Shown: positions 7,596-16,494, numbered from the stretch's first letter. The stretch: 45,520 nucleotides of DNA from DASUGM01 sp036274055 (GCA_036274055.1 DASUGM010000032.1:1-45520), one strand, 5' to 3'. The notes: generated by a model from the sequence alone, not told the origin. Numbers and translations are program-made.

Positions 7596-8441
7596 TTATT
7601 GAACTTTCTTGACCGGCGCCTTGTGCGTCCAGAAGCCGGGATCGGCCTTGATCCACTCCGCCGGCGGGATGCTCTGCTGCGGAGCGAAGGCAAACAGGTC
7701 CACCTGCGTGCTGACCACGGCCGACGCGGTGATCGCGTCGAGTTTCTTTTGTCCGTCCGCACCGCCGAGAGCCGCCTGGTACGCCGCGCCGTGGATCGCC
7801 GCGCCTTCGTCAAGCTCCGCGAGCGACTTGCGCGCGACGAACTGGTAGTAGGTGCCCCCGGGGGCGCCGGCCGCGACTCGCCAGAGAGAGTAGGCGTCCT
7901 TCAGCTTGGCGCTCTCGTGCGCCCCCTTGACCATCCTGCGTCCCTCTTCGTACTCGGCGGTGTGTCCGGGACGCACCGTGATCCGCGTGACGCTGAAATA
8001 CCGGCTCGCAGCCATGTCGGCAGGCGCGCCGTAGCTCAGATCCCTCATCGCGGTCAGGATCATCTGCCGGGCGTCAGTCAGGTAGTCGCCCTCGACGGCG
8101 CGATAACGCTTGTCGATGGCGGTCAGCGTGGCGTTGGCGTCATTAACCTTGGTCGCCTTCTCATAGGCGGCCCAGTCCGCGTAGGGGGAGAAATACCAGC
8201 TCTCATCCGGTCCGGTCATCGACGTCGCCGCGAGAAAGCCGGTCGGATTTTTCGCCGCGGCGAGAGCGCCGGCCCAGCCTTCCTCATGGGCGTCGTGCGG
8301 GTCGCCTTTTCCGGCCTTCACGGCTTCACGGTAGACGGTCAAGACGTTGAACTCCGCGGGAACCGCGGTGGTCTGCGCGAGCAACGCCATCGGGACGAGA
8401 GCGCCAAGCACGAGCGGGAGCATGCGTGCTGTTGCTTTCAT
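7596..8441 (-). CDS. secreted protein, unknown, dimeric alpha-beta barrel-like
   Basis: Exported protein of 281 aa with a signal peptide at 1-22 (MLPLVLGALVPMALLAQ). Phrases such as FSVTRITVRPGHTAEYEEG, WYFSPYADWAAYEKA and YYQFVARKSLAEL resemble the dimeric alpha/beta barrel fold of the antibiotic-biosynthesis-monooxygenase type, seemingly as two repeats (residues about 30-130 and 140-245). No catalytic residues can be assigned. The start ATG follows an AGAGGCAG site. The 160 nt between its start and the next gene's stop at 8601 hold nothing I can identify. Confidence 0.72.
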   Translation of the reverse strand: MKATARMLPLVLGALVPMALLAQTTAVPAEFNVLTVYREAVKAGKGDPHDAHEEGWAGALAAAKNPTGFLAATSMTGPDESWYFSPYADWAAYEKATKVNDANATLTAIDKRYRAVEGDYLTDARQMILTAMRDLSYGAPADMAASRYFSVTRITVRPGHTAEYEEGRRMVKGAHESAKLKDAYSLWRVAAGAPGGTYYQFVARKSLAELDEGAAIHGAAYQAALGGADGQKKLDAITASAVVSTQVDLFAFAPQQSIPPAEWIKADPGFWTHKAPVKKVQ

Positions 8442-8600
8442 TGTCTGCCTCTTGCGAATCGCGACCCGGACGGGGGTAACACGCCCGAAGGAGGTAGGGG
8501 TCTCGAGCCTTTGGGGGGAGAGGTGTCGGCGAGGCGTCAGGGACGCTCGCCCGCGCGCAGGCAGTCTATGCCCTGAATTGCGCCGCGCGGCACAAATCGC

Positions 8601-9731
8601 TCATTTCGAAACCGACCCGGCCCGGGGCTCGCGGCCGCGCTGCGTCACCAGGTAGGTTGCGAAGCTCCCGAGCCAGTGCCCGCCTTCGTAGTGCTCGCCG
8701 GTGACCGCGGCCAGTCCGCTCTCGGCATGCACTTTCGCCGTCGCCAGCAGCGCGACACGGCGCGCATCGGTGGTCGCGAGCGCCGCGGCGATGCCCTGCA
8801 GCATCCAGGCGCGGCTGAGATTCAGCCCGTCGAGATGGGCGAGCTTGCCGTCGGTCTTGTCGGTGACCACGCCGATGGGCAGCCAGCGCGTCGAGCCGTC
8901 GCGGGGAATGACGGGGAGAAAATCGGTCAACCACGCGGCGAATTGCGCCGGCGGCAGCGCGCGGCGCATCACGTCGGCTTCGGCGAGACACGGGCTGAGA
9001 AAATCCTGCCCGGAGGGCTCGTAGGCCATCGGGCAGTTCTTGTCGCGGCGATGAAATTCCAGGACGCGATCGACGGTGAGCTTCGCGAACGGCTCGTCAT
9101 AGGCGCGGCCCCAATCGATCATCAGGCCGAACGAAAACGCGGTCTGGGCATGTTCGCCCTCGCGTATCGGGTAGGCGAGCTTCGCGAGCCAGCCACGCAG
9201 GCGCTCGACGGTCGCGGACTCGAGCGGCGCGATCGCGGCGGCGAGCTGTTGTCCTTCAGGCGTCTTCCACTCGCGCAGTTCGGCGGCCAGCTGCAGCAAC
9301 CACGCGAGGCCGTAGGGGCGCTCGAACGTCTCGCGCCCGGTGCCGTTGAGATATGTGACCTCCCCGGCGATGTTCGGCGGCGTGATGTTGACGCGGAGCG
9401 CCGCGCGCGCTTCAGCGGCCCAGCTCGCGTCGGGAAACTGGCGCGCCAGCCGCGCCAGCAGCCAGTGCCCGTGCACCGCCGAATGCCAGTCGTAGCAGCC
9501 GTAGAACGCCGGCGTCAGCAGATGCGGCGGCCTGACGTCGTCGGGCGAGTTGAGGACGTGCGCGATCTTGTTTGGATATTCCTTCTGCACGCACGCCAGC
9601 GCGAGCCTGACGAACCGGCCGGCGGTGGCGGCATCGAGCGTCGTGGCGACCTGAGGAACAGCGCCGGCCGAGAGCGTACTCACAGTGAGAAGAATGAGAA
9701 GAGCAAGAGAACCCCTCATGGTGTGCCTCAT
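8601..9731 (-). CDS. DUF2891-like secreted protein
   Basis: Exported alpha/alpha-toroid-like protein of 376 aa. Signature stretches FYGCYDWHSAVHGHW, RPYGLAWLLQLA, FSFGLMIDWGR and EGGHWLGSFATYLVT match what I recall of the DUF2891 family, found mostly in enteric bacteria and Bacteroidetes; its function is unknown. The signal peptide covers the first 24 residues (MRGSLALLILLTVSTLSAGA). I place the start at the ATG at 9731 because GGGAG lies 4 nt upstream; ATG 9719 and an upstream ATG 9767 are alternatives. Uniquely, the ribosome site, start codon and signal peptide lie inside a copy of the local hairpin repeat (9669-9750). Confidence 0.85.
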   Translation of the reverse strand: MRHTMRGSLALLILLTVSTLSAGAVPQVATTLDAATAGRFVRLALACVQKEYPNKIAHVLNSPDDVRPPHLLTPAFYGCYDWHSAVHGHWLLARLARQFPDASWAAEARAALRVNITPPNIAGEVTYLNGTGRETFERPYGLAWLLQLAAELREWKTPEGQQLAAAIAPLESATVERLRGWLAKLAYPIREGEHAQTAFSFGLMIDWGRAYDEPFAKLTVDRVLEFHRRDKNCPMAYEPSGQDFLSPCLAEADVMRRALPPAQFAAWLTDFLPVIPRDGSTRWLPIGVVTDKTDGKLAHLDGLNLSRAWMLQGIAAALATTDARRVALLATAKVHAESGLAAVTGEHYEGGHWLGSFATYLVTQRGREPRAGSVSK

Positions 9732-9776
9732 TCTTCTCCCTGTTGATTCACGACCCGTGCATTTCACGCAGCTCTC
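9669..9776. repeat. hairpin element b, overlapping a gene start
   Basis: The arms 9683-9698 and 9727-9742 pair over 15 of 16 bp. The left end (cgagagcgtactcaca, 9669-9684) matches the left end of the elements at 30429 and 38586, except for scattered bases. The right flank contains gtgcatttcacgcagc, identical to 16 nt of the element at 31026-31041. On the minus strand the element starts right after the TGA of the PhnB-like gene and encodes the first 20-odd residues of the DUF2891 gene. Confidence 0.75.
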
Positions 9777-10173
9777 ATGCCCGCTCGGCCAGCAACATCC
9801 ACGACGTCCCGAACCGGTCGCGCAGCATCGCGAAGCGCGGTGAGAAGAACGTCTCCGTCATCTTCATGAAGATCTGGCCACCGTCGGCGAGCAGCGCGTA
9901 GACGCGCTCGGCTTCGGCGACGCTCTCGAGCGTCAACGTGGCATACGCGCTGCGGATCGGCTCGGCGCCAGGAATATCGGCGCCCAGCAGCGCGGCGCCG
10001 CCAAGCTCGAGGTGGGCATGCAGGATCTTGTCGCCGAAGTCGGGCGGCAGCTGCGGATTCGGATGCTCCTTGTGCCGCATCATGGTGGTGATCGTGCCGC
10101 CGAGGTGCTTCTCGTAGAAGCGGAACGCTTCTTCGCAGGTGCCGGGATAGTTGAGATAGAGATCCAGCTTCAT
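9775..10173 (-). CDS. PhnB-like VOC-fold protein
   Basis: Cytoplasmic protein of 132 aa of the vicinal-oxygen-chelate superfamily, PhnB/3-demethylubiquinone-like subgroup. The start MKLDLYLNYPGTCEEAFRFY, followed by GDKILHAHLELGGAALLGAD, and the end RDRFGTSWMLL are typical. Such proteins bind small hydrophobic ligands or metals; the substrate is not known. The ATG at 10173 follows GGCGGAAC and lies 11 nt after the kinase stop, so it is probably cotranscribed with the kinase. A longer open frame upstream is a shadow of the kinase C-terminus. Confidence 0.88.
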   Translation of the reverse strand: MKLDLYLNYPGTCEEAFRFYEKHLGGTITTMMRHKEHPNPQLPPDFGDKILHAHLELGGAALLGADIPGAEPIRSAYATLTLESVAEAERVYALLADGGQIFMKMTETFFSPRFAMLRDRFGTSWMLLAERA

Positions 10174-10184
10174 GATGTTCCGCC

Positions 10185-12893
10185 TTACTTTCCCTTCATC
10201 ACCGCCAGCCAGACGTCGCCTTCGGTTCCCGTCTCCGTATACGAGTACCAGGTGTTCTCTGGCGTGACGTAGAGGCACCTGCCGATGGAATAGCCGCGAA
10301 CAGGTGTGAGCAGTTTCCGCGTGCCGGTGTCGGCGTTGTAAATCGAGACGCCCTCTGTCGTTCGCGCGAGGAATCTGTGACCGTCCTCGAGCCACACCTG
10401 CCACGAAAACGCTGGATCAGCACTGCCCTTCACCGGGCGATAGGTTCGGGCGTTGGTGTCATAGATGGAATAGCCGGCCGTCTTGCCCTGCGCGGAGTTA
10501 CCGAACCCGATCAGTTCACCAGAACGCGACCACGACCCGGGCCAGAAAATCAGTCCCTCACCCATCGGCGGTTCGGTCTTGAGATCCTTGATTGGCGCCG
10601 CGCCAGGCGTCTGCGGAATGATCGTCAATCCCTTCGCGCTCGTCCCGCTGAACGCGATCCGGGTGCCGTCGGGCGACATGACCGGAAAATTCGCGCTCGA
10701 CCCCGACGTCATCGGTTCGAGGTGACTGCCGTCAGGGCGGATGCTCCACAGATCGTAAATGCCGCCGCGATCGGAGTAGAAGACGATGCGTTGACCGTCG
10801 CGCGTCCACGCCGGCCCACGATCGCGCGCGGCGTCGTCGGTGAGCCGCCGGTATTCGCTGCCGTCGATCCGGGCGACGAACAGATCCTCGCGCACACCGG
10901 TTTCGTTGAACACGATCCACTGGCCGTCCGGGGAGATGTCGTGGTCGCGGATCGGCCGGCTGCCGCGCAGCAACGGCGACGGCGGACCGACCGCGACCTC
11001 TTTCGCCGCATCGAAGTTCTGCCGGAACAGCGTCGATCGCCAATCGAGGCTCGCGAAAGCCATGGTCAGGCCGTCGCGCGAGAACGACATCATCCCGCTC
11101 CAATTCGACGGCGTCGTCACCGGTTCCGGGTCGCCGAGCACCTCGCCGGTGCGTTCGTCGATGGCGACGCGCCACAGATTCATCGTCCCGCCGCGGTTAC
11201 TTGAAAAGTAGAGCGCGTCGCCCGACGGTGACCATGCCGGACTCCAGTCGAGCGGCGCGTCGTTGGTGATGCCGACCGGCGTGTCACCCGACGAACCGTC
11301 GGCCGCAACGGTGAACACGTCGCGCTGACCGGTGCCGGGACGAAGCGCGAAATACGCGATTCGGGAGCCGTGCGGCGACCAGACCGGCTGCAGCGCCGCG
11401 CCGATCGTGCGCAGTTCGCGCTTCTTGCTGGACTTGATATCGATCACCACGAGTCCCGGCGCGCTGCTGGCCAGGTCCGTCGGCGAGACGAAGGTGCCGC
11501 GGGCGACGACGACCTCGTCGCCGCCCGGCGACCACGACGGCGAGTACCCTTCGTCGCTCACACGCGTCACCGACTCGCCGGTCGCCGACATCAGGAAAAT
11601 GCCACCGCCGTCGCGCTCGGACCTGAACGCGATGCGTTCGCCCTCAGGTGAAAACACGGGGTTGCTGTTCGCCGTGCCCGACGTCAGCGGCCGCGACGCG
11701 CGGCTGCCGATGCGTTGCGAATAGATCTGATTCGCGCCGCTGACCGCACTGACGAACACGAGCGTCTTGCCGTCCGGCGACAAGGTCGGTTGCGTCTCGA
11801 CGCCGGCCACGTCGGTGACCTGCTGAAAGCGTTCGACCTGCGAGGCCGACGCGCCGGCATCCGTCGCACCGGAACTGCCGAGCGCGCGACCAGCGAAAAA
11901 GGCAGCGACGACAAGAGCGGCCGCCACCATGGCGGGAATCAGCGATCCACGCCGTGCTTGCGCCGGCGCGGCGAGGGGGCTCGCCGCGGCCGCTCCCGAT
12001 GACATGCCCATCGACTGCAGCGCGAACGCCAGATCGCGCGCCGACTGAAACCGTTCGTCGGCGCGCTTCTCGAGACAGTGACGGACGAGCGGCTCGAACG
12101 ACGCGGGAATCACGCCGCTGCCAGCCACGAGGTCCGGTGGCTCGTCGCGCAGGATCGCGGACATCGTCTCCGCCGCGCTCTCGCGTATGAACGGCCGGCG
12201 GCCGGACGCCATCTCGTACAGCACGCACCCGAGTGAGAAGATGTCGGCGCGATGGTCGACGGGCTGCCCCTTCACCTGCTCGGGCGCCATGTAGCCGACC
12301 GTGCCCATCACGATGCCGGCGTCCGTGTGCTGGAGCTGGGTGGCGGCGTGGGAAGGCGCGCTCGCGGCGCTGGAGTCGACGGCCTTGGCCAGCCCGAAGT
12401 CGAGAATCTTCACATGGCCGTCAGCAGCCAGAAAAATGTTTTCCGGCTTGATGTCGCGATGAACGATCTGCCGATCGTGAGCGGCGGCAAGGCCGTGCGC
12501 GATGTCGATGCCGACTTGCACGACCTTTCGCATCGGCAGCGGCGTCGAGCCCGTGGTGAGCGGAGTCGAACCGAGTCGCTCGCGCAGCGTCTCGCCTGCG
12601 AGCAGCTCCATGACGACGAAGACGGTCTGTTCAAAGGTGCCGACGTCGTAAATCGCGAGGATGTTCGGATGCGACAGCGAGGCGATCGCCTTGGCCTCGC
12701 GCTCGAATCTCGACCGGGCGACCTCGTCACTCGCCAGGTGCGCGGGCAGCACTTTGATCGCGACGTCGCGGTCGAGCCGCGTGTCGCGGGCCTTGTAGAC
12801 CTCGCCCATTCCCCCGGCGCCGATCGGCGCGATCACCTGATAGGCGCCGAGTCTGGCGCCGGCGACGAGTGACATCGGCGGTGATTGTGCCAC
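10185..12893 (-). CDS. Ser/Thr protein kinase with PD40 beta-propeller
   Basis: Membrane-spanning signalling kinase of 902 aa. The Hanks-type kinase domain (about 16-300) has a glycine loop GAGGMGEVY (25-33), ATP-binding Lys47 in VAIKVL, the catalytic loop HRDIKPEN (145-152), DFG (165-167) and APE (203-205). All key residues are present. One transmembrane helix follows near 318-336 (IPAMVAAALVVAAFFAG). The extracytoplasmic half is a WD40-like PD40/TolB-type propeller with repeated SPDGKTLVFVS, SPEGERIAFRS and SPSGDALYFSS units. It may start at GTG 12893 or ATG 12875, the latter with CACAAT 8 nt upstream. Kinases of this form are very abundant in Acidobacteriota. Confidence 0.95.
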   Translation of the reverse strand: MAQSPPMSLVAGARLGAYQVIAPIGAGGMGEVYKARDTRLDRDVAIKVLPAHLASDEVARSRFEREAKAIASLSHPNILAIYDVGTFEQTVFVVMELLAGETLRERLGSTPLTTGSTPLPMRKVVQVGIDIAHGLAAAHDRQIVHRDIKPENIFLAADGHVKILDFGLAKAVDSSAASAPSHAATQLQHTDAGIVMGTVGYMAPEQVKGQPVDHRADIFSLGCVLYEMASGRRPFIRESAAETMSAILRDEPPDLVAGSGVIPASFEPLVRHCLEKRADERFQSARDLAFALQSMGMSSGAAAASPLAAPAQARRGSLIPAMVAAALVVAAFFAGRALGSSGATDAGASASQVERFQQVTDVAGVETQPTLSPDGKTLVFVSAVSGANQIYSQRIGSRASRPLTSGTANSNPVFSPEGERIAFRSERDGGGIFLMSATGESVTRVSDEGYSPSWSPGGDEVVVARGTFVSPTDLASSAPGLVVIDIKSSKKRELRTIGAALQPVWSPHGSRIAYFALRPGTGQRDVFTVAADGSSGDTPVGITNDAPLDWSPAWSPSGDALYFSSNRGGTMNLWRVAIDERTGEVLGDPEPVTTPSNWSGMMSFSRDGLTMAFASLDWRSTLFRQNFDAAKEVAVGPPSPLLRGSRPIRDHDISPDGQWIVFNETGVREDLFVARIDGSEYRRLTDDAARDRGPAWTRDGQRIVFYSDRGGIYDLWSIRPDGSHLEPMTSGSSANFPVMSPDGTRIAFSGTSAKGLTIIPQTPGAAPIKDLKTEPPMGEGLIFWPGSWSRSGELIGFGNSAQGKTAGYSIYDTNARTYRPVKGSADPAFSWQVWLEDGHRFLARTTEGVSIYNADTGTRKLLTPVRGYSIGRCLYVTPENTWYSYTETGTEGDVWLAVMKGK

Positions 12894-12927
12894 GCCTGAC
12901 GGAGAAACGAGCGCGCTATGAGTTGAA

Positions 12928-14352
12928 CTAGCGAGCGCTCTTCACCAGGAACAACTTGTCCTGTCGTTTCAGCGCCCAGCGCACTTTCCCATCGGCGCCG
13001 ACGATCACATCTTCTTCCTGCGCCATCCGAACAGGCTGACCGCCCCACTCCGGCACGGGCGTCGTCGCCTGCAACTCAATTGAAAACCACATCGAAGGAA
13101 TCACGGTGGCGTCGCCGCGGCCGGGCACGCCTTCCTGGCGATCCCACAAGCCGATCAGCGGTCCGGCACCGTGCCCGTTCATCCCGATCGGATGCGAGTA
13201 CTGCGTGCCGTTGATGTCAGCGGTTTTCATGCGCACCAGCATTGCCTGGAGAATCTCGTTGCCGGTCCGTCCCGGGCGGATCTCGGCCAACGTCATGTCC
13301 TGCATCGTGTTGGCGTTGGCGAGCGCGCGCTTGAGTCCGGCCGGCGCGTCGGTTTCGCCGGGTTTCAGGACATACGCCAGGTGCTGCGTGTCGGTGTTCA
13401 GGCGCGCGACGGTGATGCCGACGTCGCAATGCAGCACGTCTCCCGGCATGATGATCGGATCGGCGTCGAGCGCCGCCGTGCCCTGCCGCTGCACGTCCAC
13501 GCTCGGCTGGAACCACGTGCCGAGGCCCTGGTCGCTCACCCGCTGGCGCCACCACCAGACCAGGTCGCTCGTCCGCGTCTTGCCCGGCACGATGACTTTC
13601 TCGGAAAACATCGTCTCCGTCATCTGCCAGACGAGCGCGGTCATCTTCTCGAAGAACTTTTCCTCGTCGGGGAGCCGCGACGCGATCAAATCGAGCGGCA
13701 GTCGTTCGGCGTCTTTGAACTTCGACGTCCAGGCCGGACCGAGCGCACGCGACATGCCGTCGAGCTCGCCGCTCGACAGGCCGTCGGTGAACGCGAACAC
13801 CGTCGAACGGTCGATGCCGATGACGCGCGGCTTGCGTTCTTCGACCACGGTCTTGAGCAACTGCCACTGCTCGTCGCCCCAGAGCTCGGCCTGCCGCCCG
13901 CCGACCGCCGCGCCGCCGGTCACCGCGCGCGTCGACGCGCGTGTTTCAAAAACGCCACCCTGTGACGTGCCGCCGAGTGCAATTTTTTCAACGCACGCCG
14001 CCGTCACCGCCGTGCCCGCGGCCGCGCACGTGTCGAAGAACACGTAGATCGTGCGCCGGCGCGCCGCGAACGTCTCCGGCGCGACGATCGAGCTGAACAC
14101 CGGGTCTTCGTTGTACTCGCGCATCGGCACGACCCACATGTCGATGCCGTACTTGCGCATCAACGGCGGCAGGAAGGTGTCGAGCCGCTGCTTCAGCCAC
14201 GCCTGCTGCATCGCCGCCTGCTCGCGCAGCGTGCCGAACGGGCGTTCGGCGGCCGGGAGCGCGTTGGGGGCGAGCGACTGCGCCGCGACGCCACCGGCAA
14301 AACCCGCGGTGACGGCGGCCAGAGAAGCGACGAACGCGATGATTGTGCGCAT
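12928..14352 (-). CDS. M24 family metallopeptidase, secreted
   Basis: Exported aminopeptidase-P/prolidase-like enzyme of 474 aa, expected to cleave Xaa-Pro bonds with two metal ions. The signal peptide is residues 1-24. The five metal ligands are visible: Asp310 (HCDVG), Asp321 (NTDTQ, 11 residues later), His387 (HPIGMNGHG), Glu426 (SIELQA) and a Glu in QEED near 446. The N-terminal 220 residues form the creatinase-like domain and contain FFDTCAAAGTAVTAACVEK. The start codon directly abuts the stop of the upstream secreted protein gene, so they are cotranscribed. Export to the periplasm is unusual for this family in E. coli but common in soil bacteria. Confidence 0.9.
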   Translation of the reverse strand: MRTIIAFVASLAAVTAGFAGGVAAQSLAPNALPAAERPFGTLREQAAMQQAWLKQRLDTFLPPLMRKYGIDMWVVPMREYNEDPVFSSIVAPETFAARRRTIYVFFDTCAAAGTAVTAACVEKIALGGTSQGGVFETRASTRAVTGGAAVGGRQAELWGDEQWQLLKTVVEERKPRVIGIDRSTVFAFTDGLSSGELDGMSRALGPAWTSKFKDAERLPLDLIASRLPDEEKFFEKMTALVWQMTETMFSEKVIVPGKTRTSDLVWWWRQRVSDQGLGTWFQPSVDVQRQGTAALDADPIIMPGDVLHCDVGITVARLNTDTQHLAYVLKPGETDAPAGLKRALANANTMQDMTLAEIRPGRTGNEILQAMLVRMKTADINGTQYSHPIGMNGHGAGPLIGLWDRQEGVPGRGDATVIPSMWFSIELQATTPVPEWGGQPVRMAQEEDVIVGADGKVRWALKRQDKLFLVKSAR

Positions 14353-14991
14353 CTATTTCTTCGGCTGCCCTTTCGCCAGTCCCTGCTTCTGCATCTCCTT
14401 CACCGTCGCCTTGACCAGGTCGTTGAGGAACTTCTGCAGGTTCTTTGCCTCCGTCGATTCGGTCACGGCGGCCCACATCAACGCGTCCTTGGGCACGCTG
14501 TAGACCGCGTTTTCCACGACGATCACGGTTTCGCGGGTGTAGATGCCGTATTGATAGGCCTGAGTCCAGCCGTAGCCGTAATAGCCCCACAAGGAACCGT
14601 AGTACGGGTCGTTCCACATGATCGGCGAGTAGTTCGTCCGCTCGCTCTTCTTCATCGGCCGCAGCGCGACGACGCCTTCGACGCCGGCGCGCTCGAACCA
14701 CGGCTTGGCTTTCTCCGCGTTTTCCAGTTCCTGTTGCGGCGCGATGCGATAGGTGGCGACGCCCTGCATGCCGAGCGTGCCCAGCTCGCGCACCAGCGCC
14801 TCTTCGGCCGAGACCCGCAGGCCGTTGTCGGTGGTGATGACGAGCGCCGCAACTTTCTTGCCGAAAAAAGTGACCGAGCCAGCGTCGATCGACTTGAACG
14901 TCGACAGGAACTTGACGTCGGCCGCGAGCACGGCCCCGGCCGCGGCGATCGCGACGGCAACAAAGACGGGCACGCGCGGTTGAAATTTCAT
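14353..14991 (-). CDS. secreted protein, unknown function
   Basis: Exported protein of 212 aa with a signal peptide near residues 1-24 (VPVFVAVAIAAAGAVLAA). The region VSAEEALVRELGTLGMQGV suggests an outer-membrane-associated fold in which one strand set binds a ligand, but I do not recognise the family. An aromatic patch YYGSLWGYYGYGWTQAYQYG sits near residue 135, before the RETVIVVENAVYSVPKD segment. ATG 14991 follows GGAG at a good distance; an upstream start at 15003 is less likely. It leads an operon with the M24 peptidase and is divergent from the gene at 15055. Confidence 0.72.
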   Translation of the reverse strand: MKFQPRVPVFVAVAIAAAGAVLAADVKFLSTFKSIDAGSVTFFGKKVAALVITTDNGLRVSAEEALVRELGTLGMQGVATYRIAPQQELENAEKAKPWFERAGVEGVVALRPMKKSERTNYSPIMWNDPYYGSLWGYYGYGWTQAYQYGIYTRETVIVVENAVYSVPKDALMWAAVTESTEAKNLQKFLNDLVKATVKEMQKQGLAKGQPKK

Positions 14992-15054
14992 TGAAGGCTC
15001 CACGGGAAACTCTACTCCGATCTGGGCTACGATTCCGCACCTTCAGGAGGAGCT

Positions 15055-15933
15055 ATGCGTTCAGTACGACTCGGGTTGCCGGCGTTGGCCGCGACCGCGG
15101 TGCTCACGGCCGGCAGTTACGCGGTGGGCTTCGCGCAGACCGCCGGCGATCTCAGGTCCGTCGCCGCCGGCTTTCACGAGTTGTTCCTGCACGACGCCTG
15201 CACCGGCGAATATGCGCCCCAGCCGGACACCTGCCTCCACAAGCAGCTGGTCGAAAAGCCGTTCACGTTCGGCGGCAAGGCCGGCGTCGTCTACAACGTC
15301 AAGTTGAGAATTCGCGGCATCTTCGAGCCGACGACGATCGCCGAGGGTGAGGCGCCGCTGCCTGATCATCCTTATTACAAGGTGGGCGGCACGGTGCGCG
15401 CGCGCGAGTGGTCGGCCTGGCACATCGAGGTCTCGGAGCCCAAGCAGACCTACTGGCTGAATCACTACCCGAAGGTCGGCCACATCATCTACGCCGAGGA
15501 TTTCGAGGCGACAATCCCCGTCGCCGGCGGCGCCGCCGTCGTCGTCCGCGTCGTCGACGGCAACGATCGTCAGATCGACAACAACGAACCTGGCAAGCCG
15601 GACCGCATGCAGATCATCAAAGGCGTCACCGACACGCCGCTCCCGGGACAGATGCTGCGGCTCGACGTGCTGCAGGTGACAGTAGGGGGTCAAACAAGGG
15701 TCAGACCCCTTCCTTCCTGGAACCCAGCGACTTCGGCCTTGAACGCTCGTGGACCAAGCACGCCTTCGCCCGATCGAATGCGGTCAACACGCGCCGCGTC
15801 GTCCTCGACCGTTGTCACGAACGTCCTGAAACGAATCCGGAGATCGGCCTCGGTCTCATCGCCGAACAGCCGTAGGGTGAGCGACGGTGTCAGAAAAGGC
15901 GGCGCTTCCGCGAGCCCTGCGGTCGCCCGATAG
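15055..15933 (+). CDS. secreted protein with element-encoded tail
   Basis: Exported protein with a signal peptide at 1-28 (MRSVRLGLPALAATAVLTAG) and a strong AGGAGG site. Residues up to about 210 look native (FHELFLHDACTGEYAPQPDTC, AWHIEVSEPKQTYWLNHYP, VRVVDGNDRQIDNNEPGKPD), are Cys-poor and beta-rich, and have no known family. From 15686 the frame enters the RAYT cassette and reads 82 unrelated residues out of its left repeat and the antisense of the transposase. The original end of the gene was therefore replaced or truncated by the insertion. Confidence 0.75.
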   Translation: MRSVRLGLPALAATAVLTAGSYAVGFAQTAGDLRSVAAGFHELFLHDACTGEYAPQPDTCLHKQLVEKPFTFGGKAGVVYNVKLRIRGIFEPTTIAEGEAPLPDHPYYKVGGTVRAREWSAWHIEVSEPKQTYWLNHYPKVGHIIYAEDFEATIPVAGGAAVVVRVVDGNDRQIDNNEPGKPDRMQIIKGVTDTPLPGQMLRLDVLQVTVGGQTRVRPLPSWNPATSALNARGPSTPSPDRMRSTRAASSSTVVTNVLKRIRRSASVSSPNSRRVSDGVRKGGASASPAVAR

Positions 15934-16494
15934 CTGCTCCACAACCAGTCGCCGGGCTGTTTGACCAGACGAGCCCTGACGGGATTCATGAGCACGTAGC
16001 GGGTCACAGCGTATAAGTACGATTCTTTATCTACGATTTGGTCCTTGAAGCGCCCCTGAAAGACGTGCCCGACGCGCTGGTGCCGGCGATTCCACCACAG
16101 GCCATAGTTGCCATTGAGGCGGCGCATGGCTTCGGACAGGTTCGGCTGGCCGGGCTGCAGCGTCAGATGATAGTGGTTCGGCATTAGGCAGTAGTTCCAA
16201 CAACGGATGTCAAATTCTTCGGTCACGTCGCCGAGCAGTTGAACGAATTGGGAATAATCGGCGTCGTCGAGGAACATGACCATTCTGGCGTTCCCTCGAG
16301 ACATGACGTGGCGAATCAGGTTCGGCGTCTTGATGCGCGTTCGGCGTGGCATGCAGGACGTCTAATCACAAAGCTTGCCGGCGCCGATCGGCGCATTTAC
16401 TGGGTTAATCGGCTGGAGACAGCGCATTCTTCGATTTTTGGCGGTTGGGGGCGTTGTGATTTCTGCGTACGGGGTCTGACCCTTGTTTGACCCC
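15686..16494. mobile_element. RAYT/IS200-like cassette with 24-bp inverted ends
   Basis: Positions 15686-15709 and 16471-16494 are exact reverse complements over 24 bp, and both contain the ggggtctgaccc-type core often seen beside REP-associated transposases. Between them lies one minus-strand transposase gene and about 118 bp upstream of it. The total is 809 bp. No target-site duplication is obvious. Confidence 0.85.
15690..16352 (-). CDS. REP-associated tyrosine transposase-like protein (Y1_Tnp)
   Basis: HUH-superfamily single-strand transposase of 220 aa. The HUH motif is MPNHYHL with His60 and His62, and the segment YLYAVTRYVLMNPVRARLV (about 112-130) carries the candidate catalytic tyrosine. 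WLWSSYRA follows, as in RAYT proteins. The N-terminus MPRRTRIKTPNLIRHVMSRGN is typical. The stop codon falls inside the left inverted repeat. Length and motifs suggest an intact enzyme. Proteins of this type mobilise REP-like palindromes, so this one could act on its own 24-bp ends. Confidence 0.93.
   Translation of the reverse strand: MPRRTRIKTPNLIRHVMSRGNARMVMFLDDADYSQFVQLLGDVTEEFDIRCWNYCLMPNHYHLTLQPGQPNLSEAMRRLNGNYGLWWNRRHQRVGHVFQGRFKDQIVDKESYLYAVTRYVLMNPVRARLVKQPGDWLWSSYRATAGLAEAPPFLTPSLTLRLFGDETEADLRIRFRTFVTTVEDDAARVDRIRSGEGVLGPRAFKAEVAGFQEGRGLTLV

Noticed and set aside
12896..12935. Terminator hairpin between the M24 peptidase and the kinase
   Set aside because: Only gagcgc/gcgctc-like pairing with a long loop overlapping the stop codon; too weak to support.
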